A stretch of 45,254 nucleotides of DNA from Gemmobacter caeni (GTDB taxonomy: Bacteria; Pseudomonadota; Alphaproteobacteria; Rhodobacterales; Rhodobacteraceae): contig NZ_QBKP01000004.1 of assembly GCF_003054195.1 (NCBI RefSeq), positions 1 through 45,254 on the forward strand, in the 5' to 3' direction. The notes beneath the pieces were generated by a model, which had not been told where the DNA came from, did no database searches, and was given only the letters and a program-made list of their open reading frames with translations. This document shows, in pieces, positions 21,548 to 30,802 of this stretch (position 1 is the stretch's first letter; the number at the start of each line of letters is the position of its first letter). Position numbers and translations under genes: made by a program.

Positions 21548-23191
21548 TCAGACCAGTCGGCTGACCTCGACCGCCGCGCGCACGAAATCGGCGAACAGCG
21601 GATGCGGGGCGAAGGGCTTCGATTTCAGTTCCGGGTGGAACTGCACGCCGATGAACCACGGGTGGTCCTTCACCTCAACGATTTCCGGCAGACGGCCATC
21701 GGGCGACATACCCGAGAAGATCAGCCCACAGCTTTCCAGCTTGTCCTTGTAGCGGATATCCACCTCGTAGCGGTGGCGGTGGCGTTCCTCGATCTCGGTT
21801 GCGCCATAGACGCGGGCGACATTGGAGCCATCCTTGAGGCTGGCGTTATAGGCGCCAAGCCGCATGGTGCCGCCCTTGTCGTCACCGACCTTGCGTTCGA
21901 CCTTGTGATTGCCCTGCACCCATTCCTTCAGGTGATAGACCACCGGAGTGAACCGCTTTGCGCCGGCCTCGTGGTCAAACTCCTCGGAACCTGCATCGGT
22001 CATCCCGGCCAGATTGCGCGCGGCCTCGATCACCGCCATCTGCATGCCAAGGCAGATGCCCAGATAGGGCAGGCCCTTTTCACGGGCATATTGCGCGGCG
22101 CGAATCTTGCCTTCGGTGCCGCGTTCGCCAAAGCCGCCGGGCACGAGGATGGCCTGGAAACGTTCCAGATGCGGGGCGGGGTCTTCGCGTTCGAAGATCT
22201 CGCTGTCGATCCATTCGGCTTTCACGCGGGTCCGGTTGGCCATGCCGCCGTGGGTCAGCGCCTCGGCAATGGATTTGTAGGCATCTTCCAACTGAGTGTA
22301 TTTGCCGACGATGGCGATGCGCACCTCACCCTCGGCATGGGTCAGACGGTCCATCACATCTTCCCAGCGGGCAAGATTCGGGCGGGGCGCCGGGGCGATG
22401 CCGAAGGCATCCAGCACCGCCTGGTCCAGCCCCTCGCGATGATAGGCCAGCGGCGCCTCGTAGATCGTTTTCAGGTCATAGGCCGGGATCACCGCTTCGG
22501 GGCGCACATTGCAGAATAGCGCGATCTTGGCGCGCTCCTTTTCCGGGATCGGATGTTCGGAACGGCAGACCAGCACATCGGGGGCAAGACCGATGGATTG
22601 CAGTTCCTTCACGCTGTGCTGGGTCGGCTTGGTTTTCAATTCGCCGCTGGCCGCCAGATAGGGCAGCAGCGTCAGGTGCATCAGGATGCACTGGCCGCGC
22701 GGGCGTTCGTGGATGAACTGGCGGATCGCCTCGAAGAAGGGCAGGCCCTCGATGTCGCCCACGGTGCCGCCGATTTCACAGAGCATGAAATCAACCTCTT
22801 CCTCGCCGATGCGGAGGAAATCCTTGATCTCGTTGGTGACGTGGGGAATCACTTGGATCGTCTTGCCGAGGTAATCGCCCCGGCGTTCCTTCTCCAGCAC
22901 ATTGGAATAGATCCGGCCGGAGGAGATAGAATCGGTCTTGCGGGCCGAAACGCCGGTGAAGCGTTCGTAATGGCCAAGATCGAGGTCGGTTTCGGCGCCA
23001 TCGTCGGTCACGAAGACCTCGCCATGTTCAAACGGCGACATGGTGCCCGGATCGACGTTCAGATAGGGATCGAGCTTGCGCAGCCGCACCGAATAGCCCC
23101 GCGCCTGCAACAGCGCCCCAAGCGCCGCAGAGGCAAGCCCCTTGCCGAGCGAGGACACCACACCGCCGGTGATGAAGATGTAACGTGCCAT
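21548..23191 (-). CDS. pyrG: CTP synthase
   Basis: Makes CTP from UTP, ATP and glutamine. The 547-residue protein starts [18 protein letters not shown], the N-terminal synthase domain's ATP loop. The [21 protein letters not shown] stretch and GGTVGDIE follow. A C-terminal class-I glutamine amidotransferase domain carries GICLGMQM (nucleophile cysteine) and HPE near the end. The start at 23191 is chosen because the residues before it in frame are not family-like. The length is normal for the family. secG lies upstream on the same strand. CTP itself usually regulates the enzyme allosterically. Confidence 0.98.
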   Translation of the reverse strand: MARYIFITGGVVSSLGKGLASAALGALLQARGYSVRLRKLDPYLNVDPGTMSPFEHGEVFVTDDGAETDLDLGHYERFTGVSARKTDSISSGRIYSNVLEKERRGDYLGKTIQVIPHVTNEIKDFLRIGEEEVDFMLCEIGGTVGDIEGLPFFEAIRQFIHERPRGQCILMHLTLLPYLAASGELKTKPTQHSVKELQSIGLAPDVLVCRSEHPIPEKERAKIALFCNVRPEAVIPAYDLKTIYEAPLAYHREGLDQAVLDAFGIAPAPRPNLARWEDVMDRLTHAEGEVRIAIVGKYTQLEDAYKSIAEALTHGGMANRTRVKAEWIDSEIFEREDPAPHLERFQAILVPGGFGERGTEGKIRAAQYAREKGLPYLGICLGMQMAVIEAARNLAGMTDAGSEEFDHEAGAKRFTPVVYHLKEWVQGNHKVERKVGDDKGGTMRLGAYNASLKDGSNVARVYGATEIEERHRHRYEVDIRYKDKLESCGLIFSGMSPDGRLPEIVEVKDHPWFIGVQFHPELKSKPFAPHPLFADFVRAAVEVSRLV

Positions 23192-23350
23192 TGTGCGGGT
23201 CTCCCGTGAAACGCTCGAAAGGTAAGGCGATTCGCAACATCGGAATCGCAGCATCACGGGAGCCATGGCTTAGCCGGATTTTCGGCAAAGCGCAACAGGC
23301 CCGCTAGATGCTGTTTGCAGCCGCGGCGATATGCCTAGTATTAGTGACCG

Positions 23351-23749
23351 TCAGTTGTTCTGCGCGGGGGCTTCGACCGGCTGATCGGCGCGCGGCGGCG
23401 TAAGCGGCGCATCGGTGGTGCCGGGCGGCAGCAGATCGGTGCCAAGGGGCGAGGCAGGCTGTTGCTCAGCCGGGGCTTTTGCCGGGGCAGAGCCGCCGAT
23501 CTGGTCGATAACCGAGCCACCGTCGGCCTGACGCGCTGCCATGATCGTCAGCGTGAGCGAGGTCACGATAAAAGCCGTCGCAAAGATCCAGGTCAGCTTC
23601 GTCAGGGCGTTGGCTGCGCCGCGGGCCGAAACGACCCCACCGCCACCGCCACCCATGCCAAGGCCGCCACCCTCCGACCGCTGCAACAGCACGACGCCGA
23701 TGAGCAGGAGCGCGAGGATCAGATGGATGGTGAGGATGACGTTTTGCAT
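23351..23749 (-). CDS. secG: SecG preprotein translocase subunit
   Basis: A 132-residue inner-membrane protein with two hydrophobic segments (about 3-20 and 53-70). They enclose the glycine-rich LQRSEGGGLGMGGGGGG loop that defines SecG. A long polar C-terminal tail rich in alanine and proline (from about residue 80) is common in alphaproteobacterial SecG. It assists SecYEG-dependent export. The upstream frame to 24007 is not coding-like, and the ATG at 23749 is the natural start. It precedes pyrG by 159 bases. Confidence 0.95.
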   Translation of the reverse strand: MQNVILTIHLILALLLIGVVLLQRSEGGGLGMGGGGGGVVSARGAANALTKLTWIFATAFIVTSLTLTIMAARQADGGSVIDQIGGSAPAKAPAEQQPASPLGTDLLPPGTTDAPLTPPRADQPVEAPAQNN

Positions 23750-23903
23750 GGTCCCGCCGTTTTCGGTGCTGACGCGCCTATCTAGGCGGAAGGGGCCAAG
23801 GGCGCAAGGGCACAGGTGCGCCGCAGGGGGCGGTGTTGTGCCGGTCAGGTGTGATTGTGCCGGGTTCGCCACCCCGAAGGCGTTCGGGATGGCGGTGTTG
23901 ATT

Positions 23904-23925
23904 GAGTATTTGGACAAGAAGCAGG
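23904..23925 (+). repeat. Dispersed intergenic element, copy 3
   Basis: GAGTATTTGGACAAGAAGCAG between secG and the PNPOx-like gene matches the tail of the copies at 8445, 15683 and 42977. The GC-rich hairpin part is replaced here by CACCCCGAAGGCG. Confidence 0.4.
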
Positions 23926-23957
23926 CGGCAGAGGCCGGGCGGGACGGCGAACGGCGC

Positions 23958-24668
23958 TCAGCTTTCTTCCTGCCAGCGGGTGAAGCTGTCTTGCAGGGCG
24001 GTATCAAGGGCGCGTCCCGCTGCGAAGGCGCTCAGATGTGCGGGCAGGGGTATGGTGTCGGGAAGGACGGGCGAGGGTTCGGGGTGGCCGATCACCGTCG
24101 TCACCGGGATCACCCCGGCCCAGACCGGCCAGATGCCATCCTCCTCGTCATCGCCGACATTGACGCCGCGCACTTTGGCGCTGGCTTCCTCTATCTCCAT
24201 GCGGACGACGGAGGTGGCCTTGATTTCCTGTGTGGTCATCGGGCGCAATTCGGCATTGCGGCCGGGGAACAGGCGGTCTGTCACAGCGTAGAGGGCGCGT
24301 TCCTTTTCCGCCGCGTCGTCGACAAGGTGAGCTTTGCCAAAGACCATGGCGCAACGGAAGTTGGCAGAATGGTTGAAGGCCGAACGGGCCAGCACCAGCC
24401 CGTCCAGATGGGTGACGGTAACGCAGACCGGCAGTCCGGGGCCCTGGGCGCGCAGCATGCGGCTGGCGGAGGAGCCATGCCAGTAAAGCGTTTCCCCATC
24501 GCGCCAGTGGATCGTGGGCGTGCAATAGGGCAGGCCGTCGATCGTATAAGCGACATGAGCCAGCATAGCGCTGTCGAGGATCGCGTGGACGGTGGCCCGG
24601 TCATAGCTGCCGCGTTTGGGGTTGCGTTTGATGCGGCTGCGCGGGCCGGGGGTGTAGGGGGCGGTCAT
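23958..24668 (-). CDS. PNPOx-like split beta-barrel (pyridoxamine phosphate oxidase family) protein
   Basis: A 236-residue flavin-binding split-barrel protein of the PNPOx superfamily. Typical features are RGSYDRATVHAIL at the start, AHVAYTIDGLPYCTPT, WRDGETLYWHGSSASRML and the NHSANFRCAMVFG stretch. Related proteins bind FMN or F420 and reduce or sense small molecules; PLP synthesis proper (PdxH) is a different subgroup. It is divergent from a MocR-type regulator, a standard pairing in which the regulator controls its neighbour. The ATG at 24668 is 81 bases from the regulator start. Confidence 0.85.
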   Translation of the reverse strand: MTAPYTPGPRSRIKRNPKRGSYDRATVHAILDSAMLAHVAYTIDGLPYCTPTIHWRDGETLYWHGSSASRMLRAQGPGLPVCVTVTHLDGLVLARSAFNHSANFRCAMVFGKAHLVDDAAEKERALYAVTDRLFPGRNAELRPMTTQEIKATSVVRMEIEEASAKVRGVNVGDDEEDGIWPVWAGVIPVTTVIGHPEPSPVLPDTIPLPAHLSAFAAGRALDTALQDSFTRWQEES

Positions 24669-24715
24669 GGTCTACCTGTCGAAGCCGATTGTTTGCAGCA
24701 GATGTAAGGGGCAGA

Positions 24716-24737
24716 ATTGGTTTGGCAGAGATCCAAT
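24716..24737. promoter_or_regulatory. Candidate MocR operator
   Basis: ATTGG at 24716-24720 faces CCAAT at 24733-24737 across 12 bases, 13 bases before the regulator's ATG. It lies in the divergent intergenic region, where MocR regulators bind repeat sites. The assignment is inferred. Confidence 0.35.
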
Positions 24738-24749
24738 CAGGGGAAAATT

Positions 24750-26141
24750 ATGCAGACCAATAGGCCGGACTGGTCGGCGCTGATGCCCATTCTGCCAGAG
24801 CAGGGACCGAGGGCACGGGCGATATATGCGGCTCTTCGGCAGCGGATCGAGGAGGGTGCCCTGCCGTCGGGCACCAAACTGCCGCCCACGCGCGATCTGG
24901 CGGCGCGGCTGGGGGTGGCGCGCGGGGCGGTGGTGGCGGCGTTCGAGATGCTGGCGGCCGAGGGCTTCACCGAGGCAAAGGTCGGGTCTGGCACATTCGT
25001 GGCCGAGGCGGTGCCGTGCCTGGTGCCGGCGGGTCCGGCGCCGGTGCCTCCGGTCTTTGTGGCGCGCGACCTGCCGGGCGATCTGGGTCTGGGATTTCCC
25101 GATCCGCAAAGTCTTGACCGCCTGCGGGCCATCCTTGCGCGGGTTCTGGCGCGGCCACCGGCAGCGCTGTTCCATTATGGCGATCCGCAGGGCGATGCGA
25201 CATTGCGGGCCGAGGTCGCCGCCTATCTGCGTGCGGCGCGGGGGTTGCGGCTGGACCCGGCGCAAGTGGTGATCACCACCGGGGCACAAGGGGCGCTGGA
25301 TCTGGTGGCGCGGGCGGTGCTGGCGCCCGGTGATCCGGTCTGGATGGAAGATCCGGGTTATCCTTCGGCCAAGGCGGCGTTCGCGGCGCAACGGCTGGTG
25401 CCGGTGCCGGTGGATGACGAGGGGCTGGATGTCGCGGCGGGGCGGGTACTTTGTGCCGGGGCGCGGGCGGCCTATGTCACGCCCTCGCACCAGTTTCCGC
25501 TGGGGGTGGTTTTGACCATGCGGCGGCGTCTGGCGCTTCTGGACTGGGCGGCAGAGGCCGGTGCCTGGGTCGTCGAGGATGATTATGACAGCGAGTTCCG
25601 CTTTGCCGGGCCGCCCCTGGCCGCGATGCAGGGCATGGATGGGCGGGGCCGGGTGATCTATGTCGGCACCTTTTCGAAAGCGCTGATGCCGGGGCTGCGG
25701 CTGGGCTATATGGTTTTGCCCGAGCCACTGCTGGCGCCGGTGATTGCACTGCGCGGGCGGGCCGACCGGGCGCCTTCGGCACTGACGCAGGCGGCAATGG
25801 CCGAGTTTCTGGCTGCGGGCCATTTCGCGCAGCATCTGAAACGCGCGCGGCGACGGGTGCGGGCGGCGCGGGATGCGCTGGTATCCGAACTCGCGGCGGC
25901 AGGGCATCGGGTCCGCATCCCCGAGCAGGGCCTGCATCTGGTCGTGGCGCTGTCCGATACCGCCGACGATCTGCGACTGGCGGGCCTGGCCCGGGCCGCA
26001 GGGCTTGGCGCGCGGTCGCTTTCTGCGATGTCGATGCAGCCCGGCGGTCGCAAGGGGCTGGTCATCGGCTTTTCCGGCCACGAGCCCGAAACGCTGGCGG
26101 CGGCAGTGCGGCGCGGTCTGGCGGCGGCTGGTCTGACCTGA
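24750..26141 (+). CDS. MocR/PdxR-type GntR regulator with aminotransferase domain
   Basis: A 463-residue regulator. A GntR winged helix spans about residues 20-85 (IYAALRQRIEEGALPSGTKL, then TRDLAARLGVARGAVVAAFE). A class-I aminotransferase-like domain follows, with the PLP-binding lysine K310 in GTFSKALMPGLRLGY and the DDYDSEFRF motif near 275. Regulators of this class sense PLP or an amino compound through this domain. It is divergent from a PNPOx-like gene and probably regulates it. The ATG at 24750 is preferred over a GTG-like start at 24717, since GGGGA lies about 6 bases upstream. Confidence 0.92.
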   Translation: MQTNRPDWSALMPILPEQGPRARAIYAALRQRIEEGALPSGTKLPPTRDLAARLGVARGAVVAAFEMLAAEGFTEAKVGSGTFVAEAVPCLVPAGPAPVPPVFVARDLPGDLGLGFPDPQSLDRLRAILARVLARPPAALFHYGDPQGDATLRAEVAAYLRAARGLRLDPAQVVITTGAQGALDLVARAVLAPGDPVWMEDPGYPSAKAAFAAQRLVPVPVDDEGLDVAAGRVLCAGARAAYVTPSHQFPLGVVLTMRRRLALLDWAAEAGAWVVEDDYDSEFRFAGPPLAAMQGMDGRGRVIYVGTFSKALMPGLRLGYMVLPEPLLAPVIALRGRADRAPSALTQAAMAEFLAAGHFAQHLKRARRRVRAARDALVSELAAAGHRVRIPEQGLHLVVALSDTADDLRLAGLARAAGLGARSLSAMSMQPGGRKGLVIGFSGHEPETLAAAVRRGLAAAGLT

Positions 26142-26225
26142 GGTGCAGCGGGCATTTTCCGCTGTCATCGCGCGCGCGGCCTCTATATACCGGCGCCGGT
26201 TTCACACCTCCGAAGGAGTCTGGAC

Positions 26226-27518
26226 ATGGCCAATGTCGTCGTCGTCGGTGCCCAATGGGGCGACGAGGGAAAAGGCAAGATCGTTGACTGGCTGAGCGAG
26301 CGCGCCGATGTGATCGCGCGGTTTCAGGGCGGCCACAACGCGGGCCATACGCTCGTCATCGACGGCAAGGTCTACAAGCTGAATGCGCTGCCTTCGGGTG
26401 TGGTGCGCGGCGGCAAGCTGTCGGTCATTGGCAATGGCGTGGTGCTGGACCCCTGGCATCTGGTGTCAGAGATCGCCAAGATCCGCGAGCAGGGCGTGAC
26501 CATCACCCCCGAGACGCTGATGATCGCGGAAAACACCCCGCTCATCATGCCCTATCATGGCGAACTGGACCGCGCGCGAGAGGCGCAGGTCGCGGTCGGC
26601 AAAATCGGCACCACCGGGCGTGGGATCGGGCCGTGTTATGAGGACAAGGTGGGGCGGCGGGTGATCCGTGTCGCCGATCTGGCCGATCAGGCGACGCTGG
26701 AACTGCGCGTCGACCGGGCGCTGGTGCATCACAATGCGCTGCGCGCCGGTCTGGGGCTGGAGCCGGTGGACCGTGACGCGCTGATCGCCGCGCTGAACGC
26801 CATCGCGGGCGAGATCCTGCAATATGCCGCGCCGGTCTGGAAAGTGATGAACGAGCTGCGCCGCGCGGGCAAACGTATCCTGTTCGAAGGCGCGCAGGGT
26901 TCGTTGCTGGACATCGACTTTGGCACCTATCCCTATGTCACCTCGTCGAACGTGATCGCGGGGCAGGCGGCGACAGGTGTGGGCCTCGGGCCGAACGCCA
27001 TCGACTTCGTTCTGGGCATCGTGAAAGCCTATACGACCCGCGTCGGCGAAGGCCCGTTCCCGACCGAGCTGCATGATGCCGATGGCGAACGTCTGGGGAC
27101 GCGGGGCCATGAGTTCGGTACGGTGACCGGGCGCAAGCGCCGCTGTGGCTGGTTCGATGCGGCGCTGGTGCGGCAGACCTGCGCGATTTCCGGCATCAAC
27201 GGCATCGCGCTGACCAAGCTGGACGTGCTGGACGGGTTCGAGACGATCAAGATCTGCACCGGCTACATGCTGGACGGGCAGGCGCTGGATTATCTGCCGA
27301 CCGCCGCCGATCAGCAGGCGCGCTGCACCCCGGTTTATGAGGAAATCGAGGGCTGGAGCGAATCGACCGAAGGCGCGCGCAGCTGGGCCGATCTGCCGGG
27401 CGCCGCGATCAAATACGTTCGCCGTGTCGAAGAGCTGATCGGTTGCCCGGTGGCGATGCTGTCGACCAGCCCGGAACGGGACGACACCATTCTCGTCACC
27501 GATCCTTTCGAGGATTGA
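26226..27518 (+). CDS. purA: Adenylosuccinate synthetase
   Basis: Joins IMP and aspartate using GTP, the first committed step to AMP. The 430-residue protein begins [20 protein letters not shown], with the GTP-binding glycine loop. [15 protein letters not shown] and [12 protein letters not shown] follow in the usual order. An AAGGAG site precedes the ATG, and TATATA at 26184 is a possible -10 element. Length and motifs are entirely standard. It is followed within 10 bases by a DUF2842 gene. Confidence 0.98.
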   Translation: MANVVVVGAQWGDEGKGKIVDWLSERADVIARFQGGHNAGHTLVIDGKVYKLNALPSGVVRGGKLSVIGNGVVLDPWHLVSEIAKIREQGVTITPETLMIAENTPLIMPYHGELDRAREAQVAVGKIGTTGRGIGPCYEDKVGRRVIRVADLADQATLELRVDRALVHHNALRAGLGLEPVDRDALIAALNAIAGEILQYAAPVWKVMNELRRAGKRILFEGAQGSLLDIDFGTYPYVTSSNVIAGQAATGVGLGPNAIDFVLGIVKAYTTRVGEGPFPTELHDADGERLGTRGHEFGTVTGRKRRCGWFDAALVRQTCAISGINGIALTKLDVLDGFETIKICTGYMLDGQALDYLPTAADQQARCTPVYEEIEGWSESTEGARSWADLPGAAIKYVRRVEELIGCPVAMLSTSPERDDTILVTDPFED

Positions 27519-27528
27519 TCCCGTGGCA

Positions 27529-27756
27529 ATGGGCTATCGCGTCCGCAAGCGCCTTGCGCTGGTGATCCTTCTGGTCGGTCTGCCGTTTTATATTGGCGCG
27601 GTCTGGGGGATCATGGGGGCACTGGACCGGCCGCCGATCTGGGTGGAGTTCCTGGTCTATGTCGGGCTCGGCTTCCTGTGGATGCTGCCATTCAGGTTCA
27701 TCTTCAGGGGGATCGGCCGGGCTGACCCGGATGCGCCCCCGGCACAGGACGACTGA
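27529..27756 (+). CDS. DUF2842 family membrane protein
   Basis: A 75-residue membrane protein from the ATG at 27529 (a GTG at 27523 is also possible). It has two hydrophobic segments (about 9-30 and 40-58), RKRLALVILLVGLPFYIG in the first, and a PFRFIFRGIGRADPD end typical of DUF2842. Its function is unknown. It follows purA closely and ends before a strong terminator, so it is likely read from the purA promoter. Confidence 0.85.
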   Translation: MGYRVRKRLALVILLVGLPFYIGAVWGIMGALDRPPIWVEFLVYVGLGFLWMLPFRFIFRGIGRADPDAPPAQDD

Positions 27757-27762
27757 AAAGGG

Positions 27763-27790
27763 AAAGGCGGAAGGGAAACCTTCCGCCTTT
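27763..27790. terminator. Perfect 12-bp hairpin with GAAA loop
   Basis: AAAGGCGGAAGG at 27763-27774 pairs perfectly with CCTTCCGCCTTT at 27779-27790 around a GAAA tetraloop. The purine/pyrimidine flanks make it a likely terminator in both directions between converging genes. Confidence 0.8.
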
Positions 27791-27848
27791 CGCCTGTCCG
27801 GGGAGGGTGGCAGCCCGTCGGACCCGGAAAAGGGGGTGAGCCTTTGGC

Positions 27849-29984
27849 TCAACCCACCAGTTTGCGGGCCTCGGCCAGATAGTGCGAATCTTCTGCCAGT
27901 GCATACTGGCCCCGGCGGACCTTCACGATACGGCCGGTGCGCAGCAGCGTCCCGAAGCTGCGCAGGCTGTCCTCGCGCAGGCTCGATTCGGAGTCCGAGA
28001 GGCTGGCGACCTGCCGCATGATCTGTGGCCGGGTGAATTGCGGGCGGCCCTCGACACAGGCGGCATAGGCGGCGGCGGCCTCCAGCAGCGCCCCCAGGTC
28101 CTGCGCACCAAGGCGTTCTGCAAATTCCGCGAAGCCACGGGTGTCGGCGAAGAGGTTGTCCTCGTTCTCCAGCTCGTCATCTTCTTCTTCGGCCAGGGCG
28201 GCGGAACCCGCGATGCGGCGCGGACGGATCGGGCCAACCTCGGCCGGGCGCGGCGCAGGTTCGGTCACCGGCGCGCGGTCGATGCGCTGTTCCGAAACCA
28301 GAACCAGCGGGCTGGGCCGGGTCGCGTTCGGGGCGGACGGACGTACGATGCGGGACAGATCCTCGCGATAGGGATCTTGCCGTTCGGTATCGTTCACCGG
28401 CTTGGCAGCCCCGGCGCGGCGCTCGGCCACGGTGGCGGCCACGGCGGCCTTGAGATGGGCGATGGCCGACAGGCGACGGCGATTCTCCGCCCCCTGCATC
28501 TGGTTGTTCGTCTCGGCAATCAGCCGTGACATAGCAGCCTCGCCTTCGGGTTCGCCGTCCGCCAGCGCGTTGCGGCGCGGGGCAATCGCCGGACGTACCG
28601 GCCGGACGGGGCGAATGGCGGTAGGTTCATGCGGCACGGGGGCGCTCGGCGGCGGCAGATCGGGCGTTTCTGCGCCGAGCTCCGCTTCGACTTCGCCAAG
28701 TTCTCGCAGCAGATCGGCTTCGGCCTCGGGCGACAGCGGGGCGTCCTCCTCGGCGGGCCGGGTGGTGGCTTCCATCACCTCTTCGGCATCGTCGGCGGGT
28801 TGCGGCGTCGTGCGGCGGATGCGGATGACACGGGCACGGGCGCGCTGGATACGTTCCGAAGCGGTGCCGCCGGTTTCATCTTCTTGCAGTTCGGCCGCTT
28901 CAGGGGCGGTCGCAGCCTCGGCAGGTTCTGTCTGGGCTTCCGGCTCCGGCGCGGCGTCCGGCGTGATCTCCTCCTCGTCCTCCGACAGGAAATCATCGTC
29001 ATCCAGGCTGTCAGCCAGATTCGCTGCCGGGGCGGTGGCAGGTGCGTTCAGCTTTGCCAGCAGATCATCAAGATCATCGCCGTCATCCGCTTCGTCATCG
29101 CTGTCACGGGCCATCTCGGGCTCTGCCAGGATCTCGGCTTCTGCCTCGACTTGCAGGGCGGCGAGGATGTCTTCGGACTGCTCGTCAGAAACTTCGGAGT
29201 CTTGCGCAGCAGCGGCGTCTTCGTCGACATGCGTATCGAGACCCGCCAGATTGGCCAGCAGTGCATCTTCGGCGCCGAAATCGGCTTCGGGTTCGGGCGA
29301 GGTGAAATCTTCGCTGTCATCCACGACCGGCTCAGCCACCGATTCGGCCACATCTTCGATTTCGGCGGGCTCGGGCAGGGCGAGATCGGCCATGTCGGGG
29401 TCAGACAGGGCCAGAGCATCTTCTTCCACAACGTCGTCGACAGGCAATTCCGCAACCGGAGTCGCCGGCACATCCTCTGCGGCCTCATTCTCGAAATATT
29501 CGGCAGCAGCGGGCGCGGCCGTCACCACGGCAGCGGCAGGCACCTTGGCTTCGGCCACGGCGCGGCGGATGCGCGAAAGCTTGGCGGCAACGCTTTCCGA
29601 TTGCGGCGCGGGCTCAGGTTCTGCCGCTCTCGGGGCAGGAGGCGTCTCCTTGGCGGCAACCTGAGGCGCCGACGCGGCAGGTGCGGAGGCAACGGGTGCG
29701 CTGATCGCGGCCTTGGCCGGGATATCGGAATCGCCTGCCCGCAGGATCACGCCGTTTTCCTGGATCTTTGCCTCGACCCGGCGCTGGATCTCGCGTTCGG
29801 CAATCCGGTGCAGCATCGCCGCATCGGGGGTTGGCGGTTCGGCGCCGAAATAGCGGTCTTCGGCGGCGAGATCACGGAAATACTCGGCAATCGCCTTCAT
29901 CGTGTTGAAGGGGTCGTCGAATCCCTCCAGCGTGCAGGAAAACGTGCCATAGGACACCGTAAGAATTTTACTTGCTCCGACCAT
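27849..29984 (-). CDS. Large acidic protein with conserved ends and disordered centre
   Basis: A 711-residue protein with no named function I can support; homologues are sometimes labelled as chemotaxis proteins without evidence. The N-terminal 85 residues (MVGASKILTVSYGTFSCTL, then DPFNTMKAIAEYFRDLAAED) form a conserved compact domain. Residues 120-460 are long acidic, alanine/glutamate/proline-rich low-complexity sequence and probably disordered. The last 120 residues, after LAEEEDDELENEDNLF, form a second folded, conserved part ending YALAEDSHYLAEARKLVG. There is no signal, membrane segment or catalytic motif. The start at 29984 is chosen over 30038 because conserved-looking sequence begins there. 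Confidence 0.8.
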   Translation of the reverse strand: MVGASKILTVSYGTFSCTLEGFDDPFNTMKAIAEYFRDLAAEDRYFGAEPPTPDAAMLHRIAEREIQRRVEAKIQENGVILRAGDSDIPAKAAISAPVASAPAASAPQVAAKETPPAPRAAEPEPAPQSESVAAKLSRIRRAVAEAKVPAAAVVTAAPAAAEYFENEAAEDVPATPVAELPVDDVVEEDALALSDPDMADLALPEPAEIEDVAESVAEPVVDDSEDFTSPEPEADFGAEDALLANLAGLDTHVDEDAAAAQDSEVSDEQSEDILAALQVEAEAEILAEPEMARDSDDEADDGDDLDDLLAKLNAPATAPAANLADSLDDDDFLSEDEEEITPDAAPEPEAQTEPAEAATAPEAAELQEDETGGTASERIQRARARVIRIRRTTPQPADDAEEVMEATTRPAEEDAPLSPEAEADLLRELGEVEAELGAETPDLPPPSAPVPHEPTAIRPVRPVRPAIAPRRNALADGEPEGEAAMSRLIAETNNQMQGAENRRRLSAIAHLKAAVAATVAERRAGAAKPVNDTERQDPYREDLSRIVRPSAPNATRPSPLVLVSEQRIDRAPVTEPAPRPAEVGPIRPRRIAGSAALAEEEDDELENEDNLFADTRGFAEFAERLGAQDLGALLEAAAAYAACVEGRPQFTRPQIMRQVASLSDSESSLREDSLRSFGTLLRTGRIVKVRRGQYALAEDSHYLAEARKLVG

Positions 29985-30121
29985 CGGATGCTCGCCTTCT
30001 ACTAACCTATGACCCCAATTTACCTTCCGGCCGCTCAATTCCGTGGACAGACCGGGGTAATTTGAAGGATTGATTATGGCCCGTGGCGCCGGTGCCTGCC
30101 TTATTTCGGAACAGTATCCCC

Positions 30122-30802
30122 ATGAATGCGGTCATTGTCGAATCCTCCGATCCGGTCACGCTTGTCGCGGGCGGTCCGGTACGGCTGGCCGAGTTGCGGA
30201 TGGCGCTGCGGCGGGCGCCTGTGATTGTGGCTGCCGATGGTGGGGCTGACCGGGCGCTGGGTCTGGGAGTGGTGCCGCAGGCCGTGATCGGTGACCTCGA
30301 TTCCGTTTCCGCGCGCGCGCGCGAGTCGCTGGTGGATGTCTTGCACCCGATCACCGAGCAGATGACCACCGATTTCGACAAGGCGCTGCGATCCATTCGC
30401 GCGCCGTTCGTGCTGGCCCTGGGCGCGACGGGGGGGCGGATGGACCATGAGCTTGCGGTGCTGTCGGTGCTGGTGGCTCATGCTGCCCGCCCCAACCCAA
30501 TGCCTTGTCTGCTTCTGACGCCCGAGGATGTAATCTTTGCGGTTCCGCCACAAATTCGTCTGAATCTGCGGGCGGGGGACAGGCTGTCGCTGTTTCCGAT
30601 GATGCCCGTTTCCGGATGCAGCACGGGGTTGCGCTGGCCTATCGACGGAATTGCCTTTGCGCCGGACGGGATGATCGGCACCTCCAACGAAGTGGCCGAA
30701 GGGCCGGTGCAATTGCGGCTGGATGGGCCGGGGATGCTGGCGATTCTGCCGCGCGGTCGTCTGGATGCCGCTTTGACGGGCCTGCTGGGGGCGGTGGCAT
30801 GA
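30122..30802 (+). CDS. thiN: Thiamine pyrophosphokinase
   Basis: Phosphorylates thiamine to thiamine pyrophosphate with ATP. In this 226-residue protein the family motifs appear in order: AADGGADRAL, GDLDS, TEQMTTDFDKAL and LGATGGRMDHELA. The ATG at 30122 fits the usual N-terminus (VESSDPVTLVAGG); an upstream frame to 30083 adds nothing recognisable. Its stop overlaps the next gene (ATGA), so the two are cotranslated. No TPP riboswitch was seen upstream, which suits a salvage enzyme. Confidence 0.93.
   Translation: MNAVIVESSDPVTLVAGGPVRLAELRMALRRAPVIVAADGGADRALGLGVVPQAVIGDLDSVSARARESLVDVLHPITEQMTTDFDKALRSIRAPFVLALGATGGRMDHELAVLSVLVAHAARPNPMPCLLLTPEDVIFAVPPQIRLNLRAGDRLSLFPMMPVSGCSTGLRWPIDGIAFAPDGMIGTSNEVAEGPVQLRLDGPGMLAILPRGRLDAALTGLLGAVA

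Noticed and set aside
30003-30121. TPP riboswitch before thiN
   Set aside because: No CTGAGA-type or ACCTGATC-type core is visible in the short leader.
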